Shown here piece by piece: positions 26,685 to 34,688 of a stretch of 35,742 bases of DNA (its first letter is position 1; the number at the start of each line of letters is the position of its first letter). The notes beneath the pieces were generated by a model. It was not told where the DNA came from. It ran no database searches and worked only from the letters and a program-made list of their open reading frames with translations. The position numbers and the translations under genes are program-made. This stretch comes from Neorhizobium sp. SHOUNA12A (GTDB taxonomy: Bacteria > Pseudomonadota > Alphaproteobacteria > Rhizobiales > Rhizobiaceae), in the NCBI RefSeq assembly GCF_023006505.1, contig NZ_JALBGV010000063.1:1-35742 (forward strand), given 5' to 3'.

Positions 26685-27700
26685 GCGGCCTCCTTCTGGG
26701 CGGCGACGGATTGACCGCCGAGCGCTGCTGTCATCCGGCGCGAGACATCGGCCGGGTCTTTCGAAATCATGATGGCGGCCTTTTCTGTGGCGGGCAGGTC
26801 TGCCGCATAGCGGTCGAGATACCAGCCGAGCTGTTTTCGCGCATGCCGGAGGCCGGCCTCGCGGCCGTAAAGTTCCAGCATCGCCTGGTAATGTTCGACG
26901 ACCAGGCCGGCGATCTCAGCCTGCGACGGCGCGGCATGACCGGCGAGCAAGCCGACATGCCAGGGCCGCCCCTGCGCGCCGCGGCCGACCATGACAGCGT
27001 CGGCGCCTGAGCGCGCCAGGATAGCTTGAGCGTCCTCGGGCGATTCGACGTCGCCATTGGCGATCAGCGGAATGGAGATCGCGTCGCGCACCGCGCGGAT
27101 CGCATCCCAATCCGCCCTGCCCTCGTAGAACTGCATGCGGGTGCGGCCGTGGATGGTCACCAGCCGGACGCCGGCCTGTTCGGCACGGCGGGCGATCTCC
27201 GGCGCGTTGATGGAATTTTCGTCCCAGCCGAGCCGCATCTTCAGGGTCACGGGCACGCTGACGGCGTTGACCGTCGCCTCGATCATGGACAGGGCGTGGT
27301 CCGGATCGCGCATCAGCGCCGAGCCGGAATAACCGCCCGTCACCTTCTTGGCCGGACACCCCATGTTGATGTCGATGATATCGGCGCCGTTATCGGCAGC
27401 GATTTTCGCGGCTTCCGCCATCGGCTTCGCTTCGCGGCCGGCGAGCTGGACCATATGCGGCGAGATGCCAGCACCCTTCAGCCGCGCCCATGATTCGCCG
27501 CGGTTCAGAATGAGCTCACCGCTGGCAACCATTTCCGTCACCACGAGCCCGGCGCCATAACGCCAGGCAAGCTGCCTGAACGGCAGATCGGTGACGCCGG
27601 ACATCGGCGCCAGGACGACGCGATTGCGAATGGCGACAGGCCCGATCTGAAAAGGCTTAGCAAGATCTTGGAAACTCAAATGATGATCTTTCGGGCACAT
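26681..27700 (-). CDS. dusB: tRNA-dihydrouridine synthase (NifR3 / DusB)
   Basis: This FMN enzyme reduces specific uridines in the tRNA D-loop using NADPH. Rhizobial literature calls it nifR3 because it is the first gene of the ntrBC operon. In the 339 residues, the TIM-barrel landmarks are VLAPMSGVTDLPFR near the N-terminus, the catalytic Cys C115 in NMGCPAKKV, VTLKMRLGW, TIHGRTRMQ (conserved His/Arg) and IPLIANGDV, VMVGRGAQGRPW in the phosphate-binding region. The ATG at 27700 has no good Shine-Dalgarno, so the true start could be slightly downstream. The 158-base divergent gap to ispDF is AT-rich and must contain both promoters. Confidence 0.95.
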   Translation of the reverse strand: MCPKDHHLSFQDLAKPFQIGPVAIRNRVVLAPMSGVTDLPFRQLAWRYGAGLVVTEMVASGELILNRGESWARLKGAGISPHMVQLAGREAKPMAEAAKIAADNGADIIDINMGCPAKKVTGGYSGSALMRDPDHALSMIEATVNAVSVPVTLKMRLGWDENSINAPEIARRAEQAGVRLVTIHGRTRMQFYEGRADWDAIRAVRDAISIPLIANGDVESPEDAQAILARSGADAVMVGRGAQGRPWHVGLLAGHAAPSQAEIAGLVVEHYQAMLELYGREAGLRHARKQLGWYLDRYAADLPATEKAAIMISKDPADVSRRMTAALGGQSVAAQKEAA

Positions 27701-27858
27701 GAGATAGTTGCACTATTTTTATTCATGTCTCGGGCGTTTGCCAAGAGCAATTCCGGAACTGCGTTATTTTTGAGCGGCATGCTGGAATTCAGGCTTTTGG
27801 TCCTATAGTTCTGCGCCTGTCAATCCAAAACGAGTTACGGGTCGAGGACGACAAAGCC

Positions 27859-29079
27859 ATGACAATCGGTTCCATGACAATCGGTATCGTCATCGTCGCC
27901 GCAGGCCGCGGGGAACGAGCAGGCTCTCTGCAGGACGGTCCCAAGCAGTACCGGCGGATCGGCGACAGACCGGTCATTGCCCATACGCTCGAACGATTTC
28001 TGACGTGGCGTCGAAGCGGCCCGATCGTGGTCGTCATCCACCCGGACGACGAGGCGTTGTTTGCGGCGGCAACGGCCGACGTCCAGGGGGCGGCAGGGGT
28101 GATCACCACGTTCGGCGGCGAAACCCGGCAGCGCTCGGTCTATGAGGGCCTGCGCGCCCTCTCCGGCACCGATGCCACCCATGTGATGATCCACGATGCG
28201 GCGCGTCCCTTCGTCGATCACGGCGTGCTCGAGCGGGTGGCGCAGGCGCTCGACGAGGGGCAGGACGGCGTGCTGCCGGCCATTCCCGTCAGCGATACGC
28301 TGAAGCGCAGCGGTTCCGACGGGCTGGTGCACGAGACCGTGCCGCGCTCCGGCCTCTACGCCGCGCAGACGCCGCAGAGTTTTCTTCTCTCCGAAATCCG
28401 CACCGCCCACGAGAAAGCGGCAGCACGGCGCCGCGAGGATTTCACCGACGACGCCTCGATCGCCGAATGGGCCGGCCTGCCGGTGACCCTGGTCGAAGGA
28501 TCGGTCGACAATATCAAACTCACCGTGAAGCGGGATATCGCCATGGCCGACGAAAAACTCTCGCAGAGCCTGTCCTCGGCCACCCTCCCCGATGTCCGCA
28601 CCGGCAACGGCTACGACGTGCACCAGCTGGAACCCGGCGACGGCGTGACGCTCTGCGGCGTGTTCATTCCCCACGACCAGAAGCTCAGCGGCCATTCGGA
28701 TGCAGATGTCGCATTGCATGCGCTGACCGATGCGCTGCTCGCCACCTGCGGCGCCGGCGATATCGGCGACCATTTTCCTCCGTCCGACATGCAGTGGCGC
28801 GGTGCGCCGTCGAAGATCTTCCTCGACCATGCGGCAAAGATCGTCCGCGAGCGTGGCGGCACGATCATGAACGCCGATATCTCGCTGATCGCCGAAGCGC
28901 CGAAGATCGCCCCACACCGCCAGGCGATGCGCGAAACCCTCTGCGAGATCCTCGGCATTTCGCTCGACCGTTGCTCGGTCAAAGCGACCACCAACGAGAA
29001 GATCGGCTTCATCGGTCGCCGCGAAGGCATCGCCGCGATCGCCACGGCGACCGTGGTCTATCGCGGAGATGCTGCGTGA
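27859..29079 (+). CDS. ispDF: Bifunctional IspD/IspF isoprenoid enzyme
   Basis: This is a fusion of two non-consecutive enzymes of the MEP isoprenoid pathway. Residues 1-230 are IspD (MEP cytidylyltransferase), with IVIVAAGRGERAG, PKQYRRIG and HDAARPFVD. Residues about 247-406 are IspF (cyclodiphosphate synthase), with the metal ligands D253/H255 (GYDVHQ) and H287, SGHSDADVALHALTDALL and DHFPPSD. The 406 residues are normal for alphaproteobacterial fusions. The first 15 bases are an almost perfect direct duplication (ATGACAATCGGT occurs at 27859 and 27874), giving two Met-Thr-Ile-Gly starts; GAGGA about ten bases upstream favours the first. It overlaps cinA by four bases (GTGA). Confidence 0.96.
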   Translation: MTIGSMTIGIVIVAAGRGERAGSLQDGPKQYRRIGDRPVIAHTLERFLTWRRSGPIVVVIHPDDEALFAAATADVQGAAGVITTFGGETRQRSVYEGLRALSGTDATHVMIHDAARPFVDHGVLERVAQALDEGQDGVLPAIPVSDTLKRSGSDGLVHETVPRSGLYAAQTPQSFLLSEIRTAHEKAAARRREDFTDDASIAEWAGLPVTLVEGSVDNIKLTVKRDIAMADEKLSQSLSSATLPDVRTGNGYDVHQLEPGDGVTLCGVFIPHDQKLSGHSDADVALHALTDALLATCGAGDIGDHFPPSDMQWRGAPSKIFLDHAAKIVRERGGTIMNADISLIAEAPKIAPHRQAMRETLCEILGISLDRCSVKATTNEKIGFIGRREGIAAIATATVVYRGDAA

Positions 29080-29579
29080 GCCTGTTTCCTGCCGATATCG
29101 AGGATCAGGCCAGGCGGATCATCATGGATTTCAGCGCGCGCGGAAAAATGGTCGCGACCGCCGAATCCTGCACGGGCGGGCTGATCGCCGGGGCGCTGAC
29201 GGAGATTTCCGGCTCGTCCGCCGTCGTCGACCGCGGTTTCGTCACCTATACGAACCAGGCGAAGATGGACATGCTCGGGGTGACAGACGCCGCGCTCGCG
29301 ACGCATGGCGCGGTGTCGGAGGAAACCGCGCTGCAGATGGTGCATGGTGCGCTGTATCGCTCAAAGGCCGCCGTGGCGGTTGCGGTGACCGGCATAGCGG
29401 GACCCGGCGGCGGATCGGCGGAAAAACCCGTCGGGCTGGTGCATCTGGCGGCGAAAAGCCGTTCGGGCAAAGTCCAGCATCGGGAAATGCGCTACGGCGA
29501 TATCGGCCGCACCGAGGTCAGGCTGGCGACCGTCAGAACCGCGCTGGAAATGCTGGCCGAGGTGGCCGCTCAGGCGTAG
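29076..29579 (+). CDS. CinA C-terminal-type NMN amidohydrolase (PncC family)
   Basis: This 167-residue stand-alone CinA C-terminal domain, the PncC form, deamidates nicotinamide mononucleotide to nicotinate mononucleotide in pyridine-nucleotide salvage. The catalytic-site motif AESCTGG is at 29-35, with S31 as the likely nucleophile position. TGIAGPGGGSAEKPVG is intact near the middle. The N-terminal MocF-like half of full CinA is missing, as is usual in this subfamily. The start is GTG at 29076, overlapping the ispDF stop (GTGA), with GGAGA eight bases before, so it is co-translated with ispDF. Its end overlaps the convergent ratA gene by ten bases. Confidence 0.92.
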   Translation: MSLFPADIEDQARRIIMDFSARGKMVATAESCTGGLIAGALTEISGSSAVVDRGFVTYTNQAKMDMLGVTDAALATHGAVSEETALQMVHGALYRSKAAVAVAVTGIAGPGGGSAEKPVGLVHLAAKSRSGKVQHREMRYGDIGRTEVRLATVRTALEMLAEVAAQA

Positions 29580-30037
29580 ATCTTGTCGGCCCGCTTTTCG
29601 AAGGCTTCGGCGAACATGCGGAAGGCGCGGTCGAACATCGAGCCCATCAGGGCGCCGAGGATCATGCTCTTGAACTCGTAATCGATGTAGAAATGCACGA
29701 CGCACCCCTCTGGGCCTGCATTCGGCGAGCCGGCTGCCGCCGGCTCGAAGCTCCAGCGGTTGTCGAGATACTTGAACGGTCCCTCGATATATTTCACATC
29801 GATGATCCGCTCGGCCGGATTGAGCAGGACCTGGGTGGTGAAGGTCTCGCGGATCGCCTTGTAGCCGACGGTCATGTCGGCCACGAGCAGCGTCTTGCCG
29901 TCACGCTCCTTGGAGGAGCGCACGGTGAGCGCTTCGCAGAGCGGCAGGAATTGCGGATATTTTTCGACATCAGCTACGAGCGCGTACATCTTTTCGGCGC
30001 TGTGCTTCACGGGACGGCGGATTTCGAACTTTGGCAT
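29570..30037 (-). CDS. Coq10/RatA-type START-domain protein
   Basis: This 155-residue protein of the SRPBCC superfamily belongs to the group including mitochondrial Coq10 (ubiquinone chaperone) and E. coli RatA. It begins MPKFEIRRPVKHSAEKMYALV with VADVEKYPQFLPLC, the family signature. Internal conserved stretches are ADMTVGYKAIRETFTTQV, GPFKYLDNRW and VHFYIDYEFKSMILGALMG. In alphaproteobacteria the ubiquinone role is more likely than a ribosome-targeting toxin, and the linkage with lipA/pdh genes fits respiration. It follows the kinase-like gene by nine bases on the same strand and converges with cinA with overlapping stops. Confidence 0.92.
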   Translation of the reverse strand: MPKFEIRRPVKHSAEKMYALVADVEKYPQFLPLCEALTVRSSKERDGKTLLVADMTVGYKAIRETFTTQVLLNPAERIIDVKYIEGPFKYLDNRWSFEPAAAGSPNAGPEGCVVHFYIDYEFKSMILGALMGSMFDRAFRMFAEAFEKRADKIYA

Positions 30038-30046
30038 GATCCCGAG

Positions 30047-30637
30047 TTAAGCGCCCGCTCCGATAAGATCAAGAAGATCGCGCATTTCGCGACGGGATTT
30101 CAACACCAGAACCGGCTTGCCGGCCGCGTGTGCCGTCAATCCGGCAGCCACGCGCGGGCCATAGACCTTCTCCCAGGTCCAGACGAAGCGGAAGAAATCG
30201 AGATCGATCTTCTCCGGACAACCGGGCGCCATTTCCGGACGGGTGCCTCCCCTGTTCATGATCCAGCGGCTGAGAATTCCCCAGACGCATAGCCAGCGCG
30301 GCATGCGCACCCAGATGACCAGATCGCTGCGCGGCACGCGAATGTCGAACGTGGAGGTATTGGTGCCATCCATGATCCAGCGTTCGCCGGCGGCCAGCTC
30401 GACGATGAGGCGGTGCTGTTCGGGCTTGTCCCGCTGCACCCAGCCCGGCAACCAGAGCACATCGCGGTCGATCGAGATGTAGTTGAGCTCGAAACGACGG
30501 GCGACCTTCTGGGCCAGCGTCGATTTGCCACCGCCGGAACAGCCGATGACCAGAATTCTGTCGGCATTGGAGACCTTGTCTGCTGCTTCGGCAATTCCCA
30601 CGTAACGGATCGCATTCACGCCAGATTCCATATCCAT
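30047..30637 (-). CDS. P-loop kinase-like protein (FlaR / DNA topology modulation type)
   Basis: This 196-residue protein has a clear P-loop, GCSGGGKST (32-40), preceded by RILVIG. The layout resembles adenylate-kinase-like proteins annotated as FlaR or 'topology modulation protein': RFELNYISIDRDVLWLPGW after the P-loop, then WIMDGTNTSTFDIRVPRSDLVIW, which looks like the Walker B and lid region. The substrate is unknown. The start at 30637 has GGGAG seven bases before; an alternative Met lies two codons on. It is the first gene of a two-gene unit with ratA (nine-base gap). Members of this group are scattered near unrelated genes, so no pathway role is proposed. Confidence 0.8.
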   Translation of the reverse strand: MDMESGVNAIRYVGIAEAADKVSNADRILVIGCSGGGKSTLAQKVARRFELNYISIDRDVLWLPGWVQRDKPEQHRLIVELAAGERWIMDGTNTSTFDIRVPRSDLVIWVRMPRWLCVWGILSRWIMNRGGTRPEMAPGCPEKIDLDFFRFVWTWEKVYGPRVAAGLTAHAAGKPVLVLKSRREMRDLLDLIGAGA

Positions 30638-30939
30638 GATGATCTCCCGTGAATCAGGCTCGCTGCATCGTGACTGGCGGTAGACGCCGATGATGACAGG
30701 AGGATTTCAATGTCGGGCAGACGGCGCTATAGAGGTCGCCGAATGCGATTGTGACGGAGCTTTGACACGGATGTCAGAGTGACGGGTTCAACCATCGGTC
30801 ATTTGTCGATGTCAGATGGCATTCAGATTGATAAGATGTAATGTAGGATTCATCCGGTTGTAGTGATCCAGAGTCGCAAGCCAGCGTACAATGGCATAAT
30901 CAACCGATAGCAGACCGGGCGCACCCGAAAGAAGCATCC
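30638..30939. other. 302-base intergenic region
   Basis: It lies between the minus-strand kinase-like gene and the plus-strand 61-residue gene, so it should hold both promoters. Apart from the tiny ORF at 30710 no gene is visible. The part from about 30770 on is AT-richer, with several short TGTC/GACA-type words but no clear hairpin. Confidence 0.5.
30710..30754 (+). CDS. Possible 14-residue Arg-rich microprotein
   Basis: A perfect Shine-Dalgarno AGGAGG (30698-30703) is six bases before an ATG that opens a 14-codon frame, MSGRRRYRGRRMRL, then TGA. Seven of the 14 residues are Arg. No later gene follows closely on this strand (30940 is 186 bases on), so a leader-peptide role is not obvious. 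It could be a small basic peptide or a chance frame; the strength of the ribosome site is the main argument. Confidence 0.35.
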   Translation: MSGRRRYRGRRMRL

Positions 30940-31125
30940 ATGGACGATTTCTCGCAGATGATAAAGCTGCTCGAATCCGCAAAGCAGCTTGCAGACATGA
31001 ACCAGCTTCCCATGCTGGTCTATCTTATTGAAATGGCGAAGAGCGAAGCACGCGGACATCGTTTCACGCTGCGCGAACGCCGACGCGGCCAGGACAAGCA
31101 CGAAAAGGTTCAGGCAGCCGAATAA
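30940..31125 (+). CDS. Small hypothetical protein, 61 residues
   Basis: The protein has a helical N-terminal half (MDDFSQMIKLLESAKQLADM, ending around LPMLVYLIEMAKSEA) and a basic C-terminal half with several Arg and Lys. It is soluble, without cysteines. It resembles short conserved rhizobial proteins without function. There is no strong Shine-Dalgarno (the region before the ATG reads GAAAGAAGC). It is convergent with lipA, whose stop is 22 bases away. Support comes from regular hydrophobic spacing and good coding composition. Confidence 0.55.
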   Translation: MDDFSQMIKLLESAKQLADMNQLPMLVYLIEMAKSEARGHRFTLRERRRGQDKHEKVQAAE

Positions 31126-31147
31126 GGCTTACGACCGGCTCGCCGCC

Positions 31148-32122
31148 CTACTCGGCGGCGGCCAGGACTTTCCTCTCGCGTGCAGCCCTGAGGCGAGCGA
31201 AATCATCCCCGGCGTGATGCGAAGACCGGGTCAGCGGGCTCGAAGACACCATCAGGAAACCCTTGGCATAGGCCACCGTCTCGTAGGACTTGAACTCCTC
31301 GGGCGTGACGAAGCTTTCTACCTTGTGGTGCTTGCGGGTCGGCTGCAGATACTGGCCGATCGTCAGGAAATCGACGTCGGCCGTGCGCAGGTCGTCCATC
31401 AGCTGCAGCACTTCGTTGCGCTCCTCGCCGAGCCCCACCATGATGCCCGACTTGGTGAACATGGTCGGATCCAGCTCCTTCACCCGCTGCAGCAGCCGGA
31501 CGGAGTGGAAATAACGGGCTCCGGGGCGCACCGTCAGATAGTTGCCCGGCACGGTTTCCATATTGTGGTTGAACACATCCGGCTTGGCGGCGACGACACG
31601 CTCCAGCGCACCGGGCTTCTTCAGGAAGTCTGGCGTCAGGATCTCGATCGTCGTTGCCGGCGACGCAGCACGGATCGCCCAGATCACCTTCTCGAAATGC
31701 TCGGCGCCGCCGTCGGCCAGGTCATCGCGGTCGACGGAGGTGATGACCACGTGGGACAGGCCCATCTGCTTGACGGCCTTGGCGACGTTTTCGGGCTCTT
31801 CCATATCCAGCGCGTTCGGCTTGCCGGTCGCGACATTGCAGAAGGCGCAGGCGCGGGTGCAGATCTCGCCCATGATCATGAAGGTGGCGTGCTTCTTGTC
31901 CCAGCACTCGCCGATATTGGGGCAGCCCGCTTCCTCGCAGACCGTCACCAGCTTGTTTTCCTTCACGATCGCGCGGGTTTCTTGGTAGCCCTTGGAGACC
32001 GGCGCCCGGACGCGGATCCATTCGGGCTTGCGCATGACTTCCTGGTCCGGTCGGTGGGCCTTTTCCGGATGACGGACGCGCTTTTCATCGCCGGATGCGA
32101 TCGTGTCGAGGATGGTGACCAT
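31148..32122 (-). CDS. lipA: Lipoyl synthase
   Basis: This radical-SAM enzyme inserts two sulfurs into octanoyl groups on E2 and H proteins to make the lipoyl cofactor. The 324 residues contain the auxiliary cluster cysteines C62, C67 and C73 (CEEAGCPNIGEC), the radical-SAM cluster C88, C92 and C95 (CTRACAFC), and the C-terminal RSSHHAGDDF, whose Ser is the fourth ligand of the auxiliary cluster. The product serves PdhC, encoded nearby on the same strand. It starts 37 bases after the GlsB-like gene, so it may be read from the lpdA transcript. Confidence 0.97.
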   Translation of the reverse strand: MVTILDTIASGDEKRVRHPEKAHRPDQEVMRKPEWIRVRAPVSKGYQETRAIVKENKLVTVCEEAGCPNIGECWDKKHATFMIMGEICTRACAFCNVATGKPNALDMEEPENVAKAVKQMGLSHVVITSVDRDDLADGGAEHFEKVIWAIRAASPATTIEILTPDFLKKPGALERVVAAKPDVFNHNMETVPGNYLTVRPGARYFHSVRLLQRVKELDPTMFTKSGIMVGLGEERNEVLQLMDDLRTADVDFLTIGQYLQPTRKHHKVESFVTPEEFKSYETVAYAKGFLMVSSSPLTRSSHHAGDDFARLRAARERKVLAAAE

Positions 32123-32159
32123 AAGAACCTGCTTTCAACCGCCTGTATCGCGGGGTTCG

Positions 32160-32405
32160 TCAGCGCCTGACGAGTTTGGCAAGAAATAGCAAAATGCAGG
32201 AGCCGATGAAACCTGCAACCAGGTAACCCAGCCATCCGTCTGCAACATGGATGTTGAACCTGTTGAAGATGCCGTTGGCCAGCACCGCGCCGACAATGCC
32301 GATGACGATGTTCATGAAAATGCCGAAACGGACGTCCATCAGCTTGCCGGCGAGCCAACCCGCCAGGCCGCCGATGATGATCGCCGCAATCCAACCTACC
32401 TGCAT
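32160..32405 (-). CDS. GlsB/YeaQ/YmgE-family small membrane protein
   Basis: This 81-residue protein has three hydrophobic segments (about 4-22, 30-48 and 58-76) and the family landmarks GWIAAIIIGGLAGWLAGKLM and IVIGIVGAVLANGIF. The family is induced by stress in many bacteria, but its function is unknown. The start at 32405 is preceded by GGGAG; the frame extends eight codons upstream without support. It lies between lpdA and lipA on the same strand, an insertion into the lipoate block seen in several rhizobia. Confidence 0.9.
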   Translation of the reverse strand: MQVGWIAAIIIGGLAGWLAGKLMDVRFGIFMNIVIGIVGAVLANGIFNRFNIHVADGWLGYLVAGFIGSCILLFLAKLVRR

Positions 32406-32479
32406 GCTACGCTCCCGTTCCAGAGACACTCATATGGGCGGCGCCCGGCCGTGGAACAATCCCCGGCAGGGCGATCTCG

Positions 32480-33925
32480 TCAGGCATTCAGCGCCCGGCC
32501 GTAGGCGTCGAGCACGCTTTCCTTCATCGTCTCGGAAATGGTCGGATGCGGGAAGATGGTGTGCATCAGTTCCTCTTCCGTCGTCTCCAGGTTCATGGCG
32601 ACGACGAAGCCCTGGATCAGTTCGGTGACTTCGGCACCGACCATGTGGGCGCCGATCAGTTCGCCGGTCTTTTTGTCGAAGATGGTCTTGACGAGGCCCT
32701 GGTCCTCGCCGAGCGCGATCGCCTTGCCGTTGGCGACGAACGGGAAGCGGCCGACGCGGATGTCGCGGCCTTCGGCCTTGGCCTTGGCTTCGGTCAGGCC
32801 GACGGAGGCGACCTGCGGGTTGCAGTAGGTGCAGCCGGGAATCTTCAACTTGTCCATCGGATGGACGTTCGGCAGGCCGGCGATCTTTTCGACGCAGATG
32901 ACCGCTTCGTGCTCGGCCTTGTGGGCGAGCAGCGGCGGACCGGCGACGTCGCCGATCGCATAGAGGCCGGGCACGTTGGTCTTGCCGTAACCGTCGATGA
33001 CGATGAAGCCGCGGTCGGTCTTCACGCCGACGGCCTCAAGGCCGATGCCTTCGATATTGGCCTGGACGCCGACGGCCGAGATCATCCGGTCGGCAGTGAT
33101 CTCTTGAGTCTTGCCGTCCTTGAGCTCGATCGTCGCGGTGACCGAGTTGGCGCCCTTCACGACCTTGGCAACCTTGGCTTCGAGCAGGATCTTCATGCCC
33201 TGGCGCTCGAACTGCTTCTTGGCAAGAGCCGAGATGTCCGCGTCCTCGACGGGCATGACCTGGCTCATGATCTCGACGACGGTGACCTCGACGCCCATGG
33301 TGCGATAGAAGCTGGCGAATTCGATGCCGATGGCGCCCGAGCCCATGACCAGCAGCGACTTCGGCATCTCTTCCGGCTTCATCGCCTCGAAATAGGTCCA
33401 GATCAGCTTGCCGTCCGGCTCGATGCCCGGCAGCGCGCGCGGGCGGGCGCCTGTCGCGATGATGATGTGCTTGGCGGTATAGGTGCCCTCGCCGAGCGTG
33501 TTCTTCGGGATCGGACCGATCGGCTCGACCGGCTTCTTGGTGGTCTTGGAGACGACGATCTCGCCGGGTTTCGAAAGCTTCGCCTCACCCCAGATGATGT
33601 CGACCTTGTTCTTCTTGAACAGGAAGCCGACGCCGTTGTTCATGCGGTGGGCGATGCCGCGCGAGCGGTCGACGATCGCCTTGACGTCCGGCTTGATCGT
33701 GCCTTCCAGCGTCAGCCCGTAGTCCTTGGCGTGGGTCGCGGTGTGCATCACGTCGGCCGAGCGCAGCAGCGCCTTGGTCGGAATGCAGCCCCAGTTGGAG
33801 CAGATGCCCGCGAGATGCTCGCGTTCGACGACGGCGACCTTCAGCCCGAGCTGGGATGCCCGGATGGCGGCGATATAACCGCCGGGACCGGAACCGATAA
33901 CGATGACGTCGTAGGATTGAGCCAT
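32480..33925 (-). CDS. lpdA: Dihydrolipoamide dehydrogenase (E3, PDH-type)
   Basis: This 481-residue FAD/NAD disulfide reductase re-oxidises the lipoyl groups of pyruvate dehydrogenase. The FAD motif IGSGPGGYIAA is at 10-20. The redox disulfide is C42/C47 in GICSNWGCIPTK, the form with Ser-Asn-Trp-Gly that is typical of alphaproteobacterial PDH-linked E3. The NAD motif VMGSGAIGIEFASFY and the second FAD stretch GLYAIGDVAG are present. The C-terminal active-site base is the His in IFPHPTISE. AGGA lies just before the ATG at 33925. Its location beside pdhC and lipA supports the PDH assignment. Confidence 0.96.
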   Translation of the reverse strand: MAQSYDVIVIGSGPGGYIAAIRASQLGLKVAVVEREHLAGICSNWGCIPTKALLRSADVMHTATHAKDYGLTLEGTIKPDVKAIVDRSRGIAHRMNNGVGFLFKKNKVDIIWGEAKLSKPGEIVVSKTTKKPVEPIGPIPKNTLGEGTYTAKHIIIATGARPRALPGIEPDGKLIWTYFEAMKPEEMPKSLLVMGSGAIGIEFASFYRTMGVEVTVVEIMSQVMPVEDADISALAKKQFERQGMKILLEAKVAKVVKGANSVTATIELKDGKTQEITADRMISAVGVQANIEGIGLEAVGVKTDRGFIVIDGYGKTNVPGLYAIGDVAGPPLLAHKAEHEAVICVEKIAGLPNVHPMDKLKIPGCTYCNPQVASVGLTEAKAKAEGRDIRVGRFPFVANGKAIALGEDQGLVKTIFDKKTGELIGAHMVGAEVTELIQGFVVAMNLETTEEELMHTIFPHPTISETMKESVLDAYGRALNA

Positions 33926-33986
33926 TGCTTTCCTGCCTTCTCATTGGGGAGCCAGCTCCAGGCGGCCCGCCTCGGGAAATCTTCTT

Positions 33987-34625
33987 CTAGAGACCCAGCA
34001 TCATCCGGACGATCGGCTCAAGGCCGCGTCCGATCGCGCGGGTATTTTCTGCATCGAGATGCACGCCGTCGATCGGCGTCGTTTTCGCCACCGATCCCGC
34101 ATCGAAGAAACCGCAGCCTAGTTCGTCCGCGAGGTCCCGATAGAGCGATGCGAGCATCGAAGACTGCTCGATGCCTCCCCGAAACAGCGCTCCGGTCATT
34201 GGGTTTGCGGTGTCGCAGAGCGTCGGCGGCGACACGATGAGGATTTCCGGCGTGTCGCATTCCCGGCCCCAGTCGTGGAAGCGCACGAGGCTGACCAGCT
34301 TCTTCACGCCTTGGCGCGCGCCCATGGCCGTGCCGTGGATGATCGGCTTCAGGTCGTTGGTGCCGAGCATGATGATCACCAGCTCGAGCGGACCATGGCT
34401 ATGAAGGACGGTCGGCAGCAGCCGCGCACCGTTGCGATCGCAATCGGCAAGCCCGTCGTCATAGGCGGTGGTACGGCCGCCAAGACCCTCAGCCACCACA
34501 TTGACCGCGGGACCGAGCGCTGCCTGCAGCACGCTCGGCCAGCGATCTTCGAAGGCATGGCGGCCGCCGGTTGCGACATCCGTACCCCAGGTCAATGAAT
34601 CACCATAGCAGAGAACGGTTTTCAT
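33987..34625 (-). CDS. SGNH-family esterase/lipase (arylesterase-like)
   Basis: This 212-residue hydrolase has all SGNH blocks: GDSLTWG with the nucleophile S10, a Gly block in GLGGRTT, GTND (88-91), and DGVHLD (186-191) with the catalytic Asp186/His189. It resembles rhizobial and agrobacterial cytosolic arylesterases acting on short acyl or aryl esters. There is no signal peptide. The start MKTVLCYGDS at 34625 is chosen because the upstream frame overlaps repeat DNA. It sits between pdhC and lpdA on the same strand; its relation to pyruvate dehydrogenase is unknown. Confidence 0.9.
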   Translation of the reverse strand: MKTVLCYGDSLTWGTDVATGGRHAFEDRWPSVLQAALGPAVNVVAEGLGGRTTAYDDGLADCDRNGARLLPTVLHSHGPLELVIIMLGTNDLKPIIHGTAMGARQGVKKLVSLVRFHDWGRECDTPEILIVSPPTLCDTANPMTGALFRGGIEQSSMLASLYRDLADELGCGFFDAGSVAKTTPIDGVHLDAENTRAIGRGLEPIVRMMLGL

Positions 34626-34642
34626 GGACGCACCTCCGATAC

Positions 34643-34678
34643 CCCTCCCTTGCGGACACCCTCCCCGCAAGGGGAGGG
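34643..34678 (-). repeat. Palindromic repeat (family B) between pdhC and the SGNH gene
   Basis: It contains a perfect eight-base stem, CCCTCCCC and GGGGAGGG, around a four-base loop (GCAA on plus, TTGC on minus). A second, partly overlapping pairing is possible with the CCCTCCC-TTGCGG arm upstream. On the minus strand the hairpin is followed by TGTCCGCAAGGGAGGGG, the same layout as the copy inside uvrB (3312-3360). It lies just after the pdhC stop and could also reduce read-through. Confidence 0.75.
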
Positions 34679-34688
34679 AAATACCGGA

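Noticed and set aside
27701..27858. Possible sigma-54 or NtrC sites in the dusB-ispDF gap
   Set aside because: No TGGCAC-N5-TTGC or paired GCAC/GTGC element was found; only AT-rich DNA is seen.
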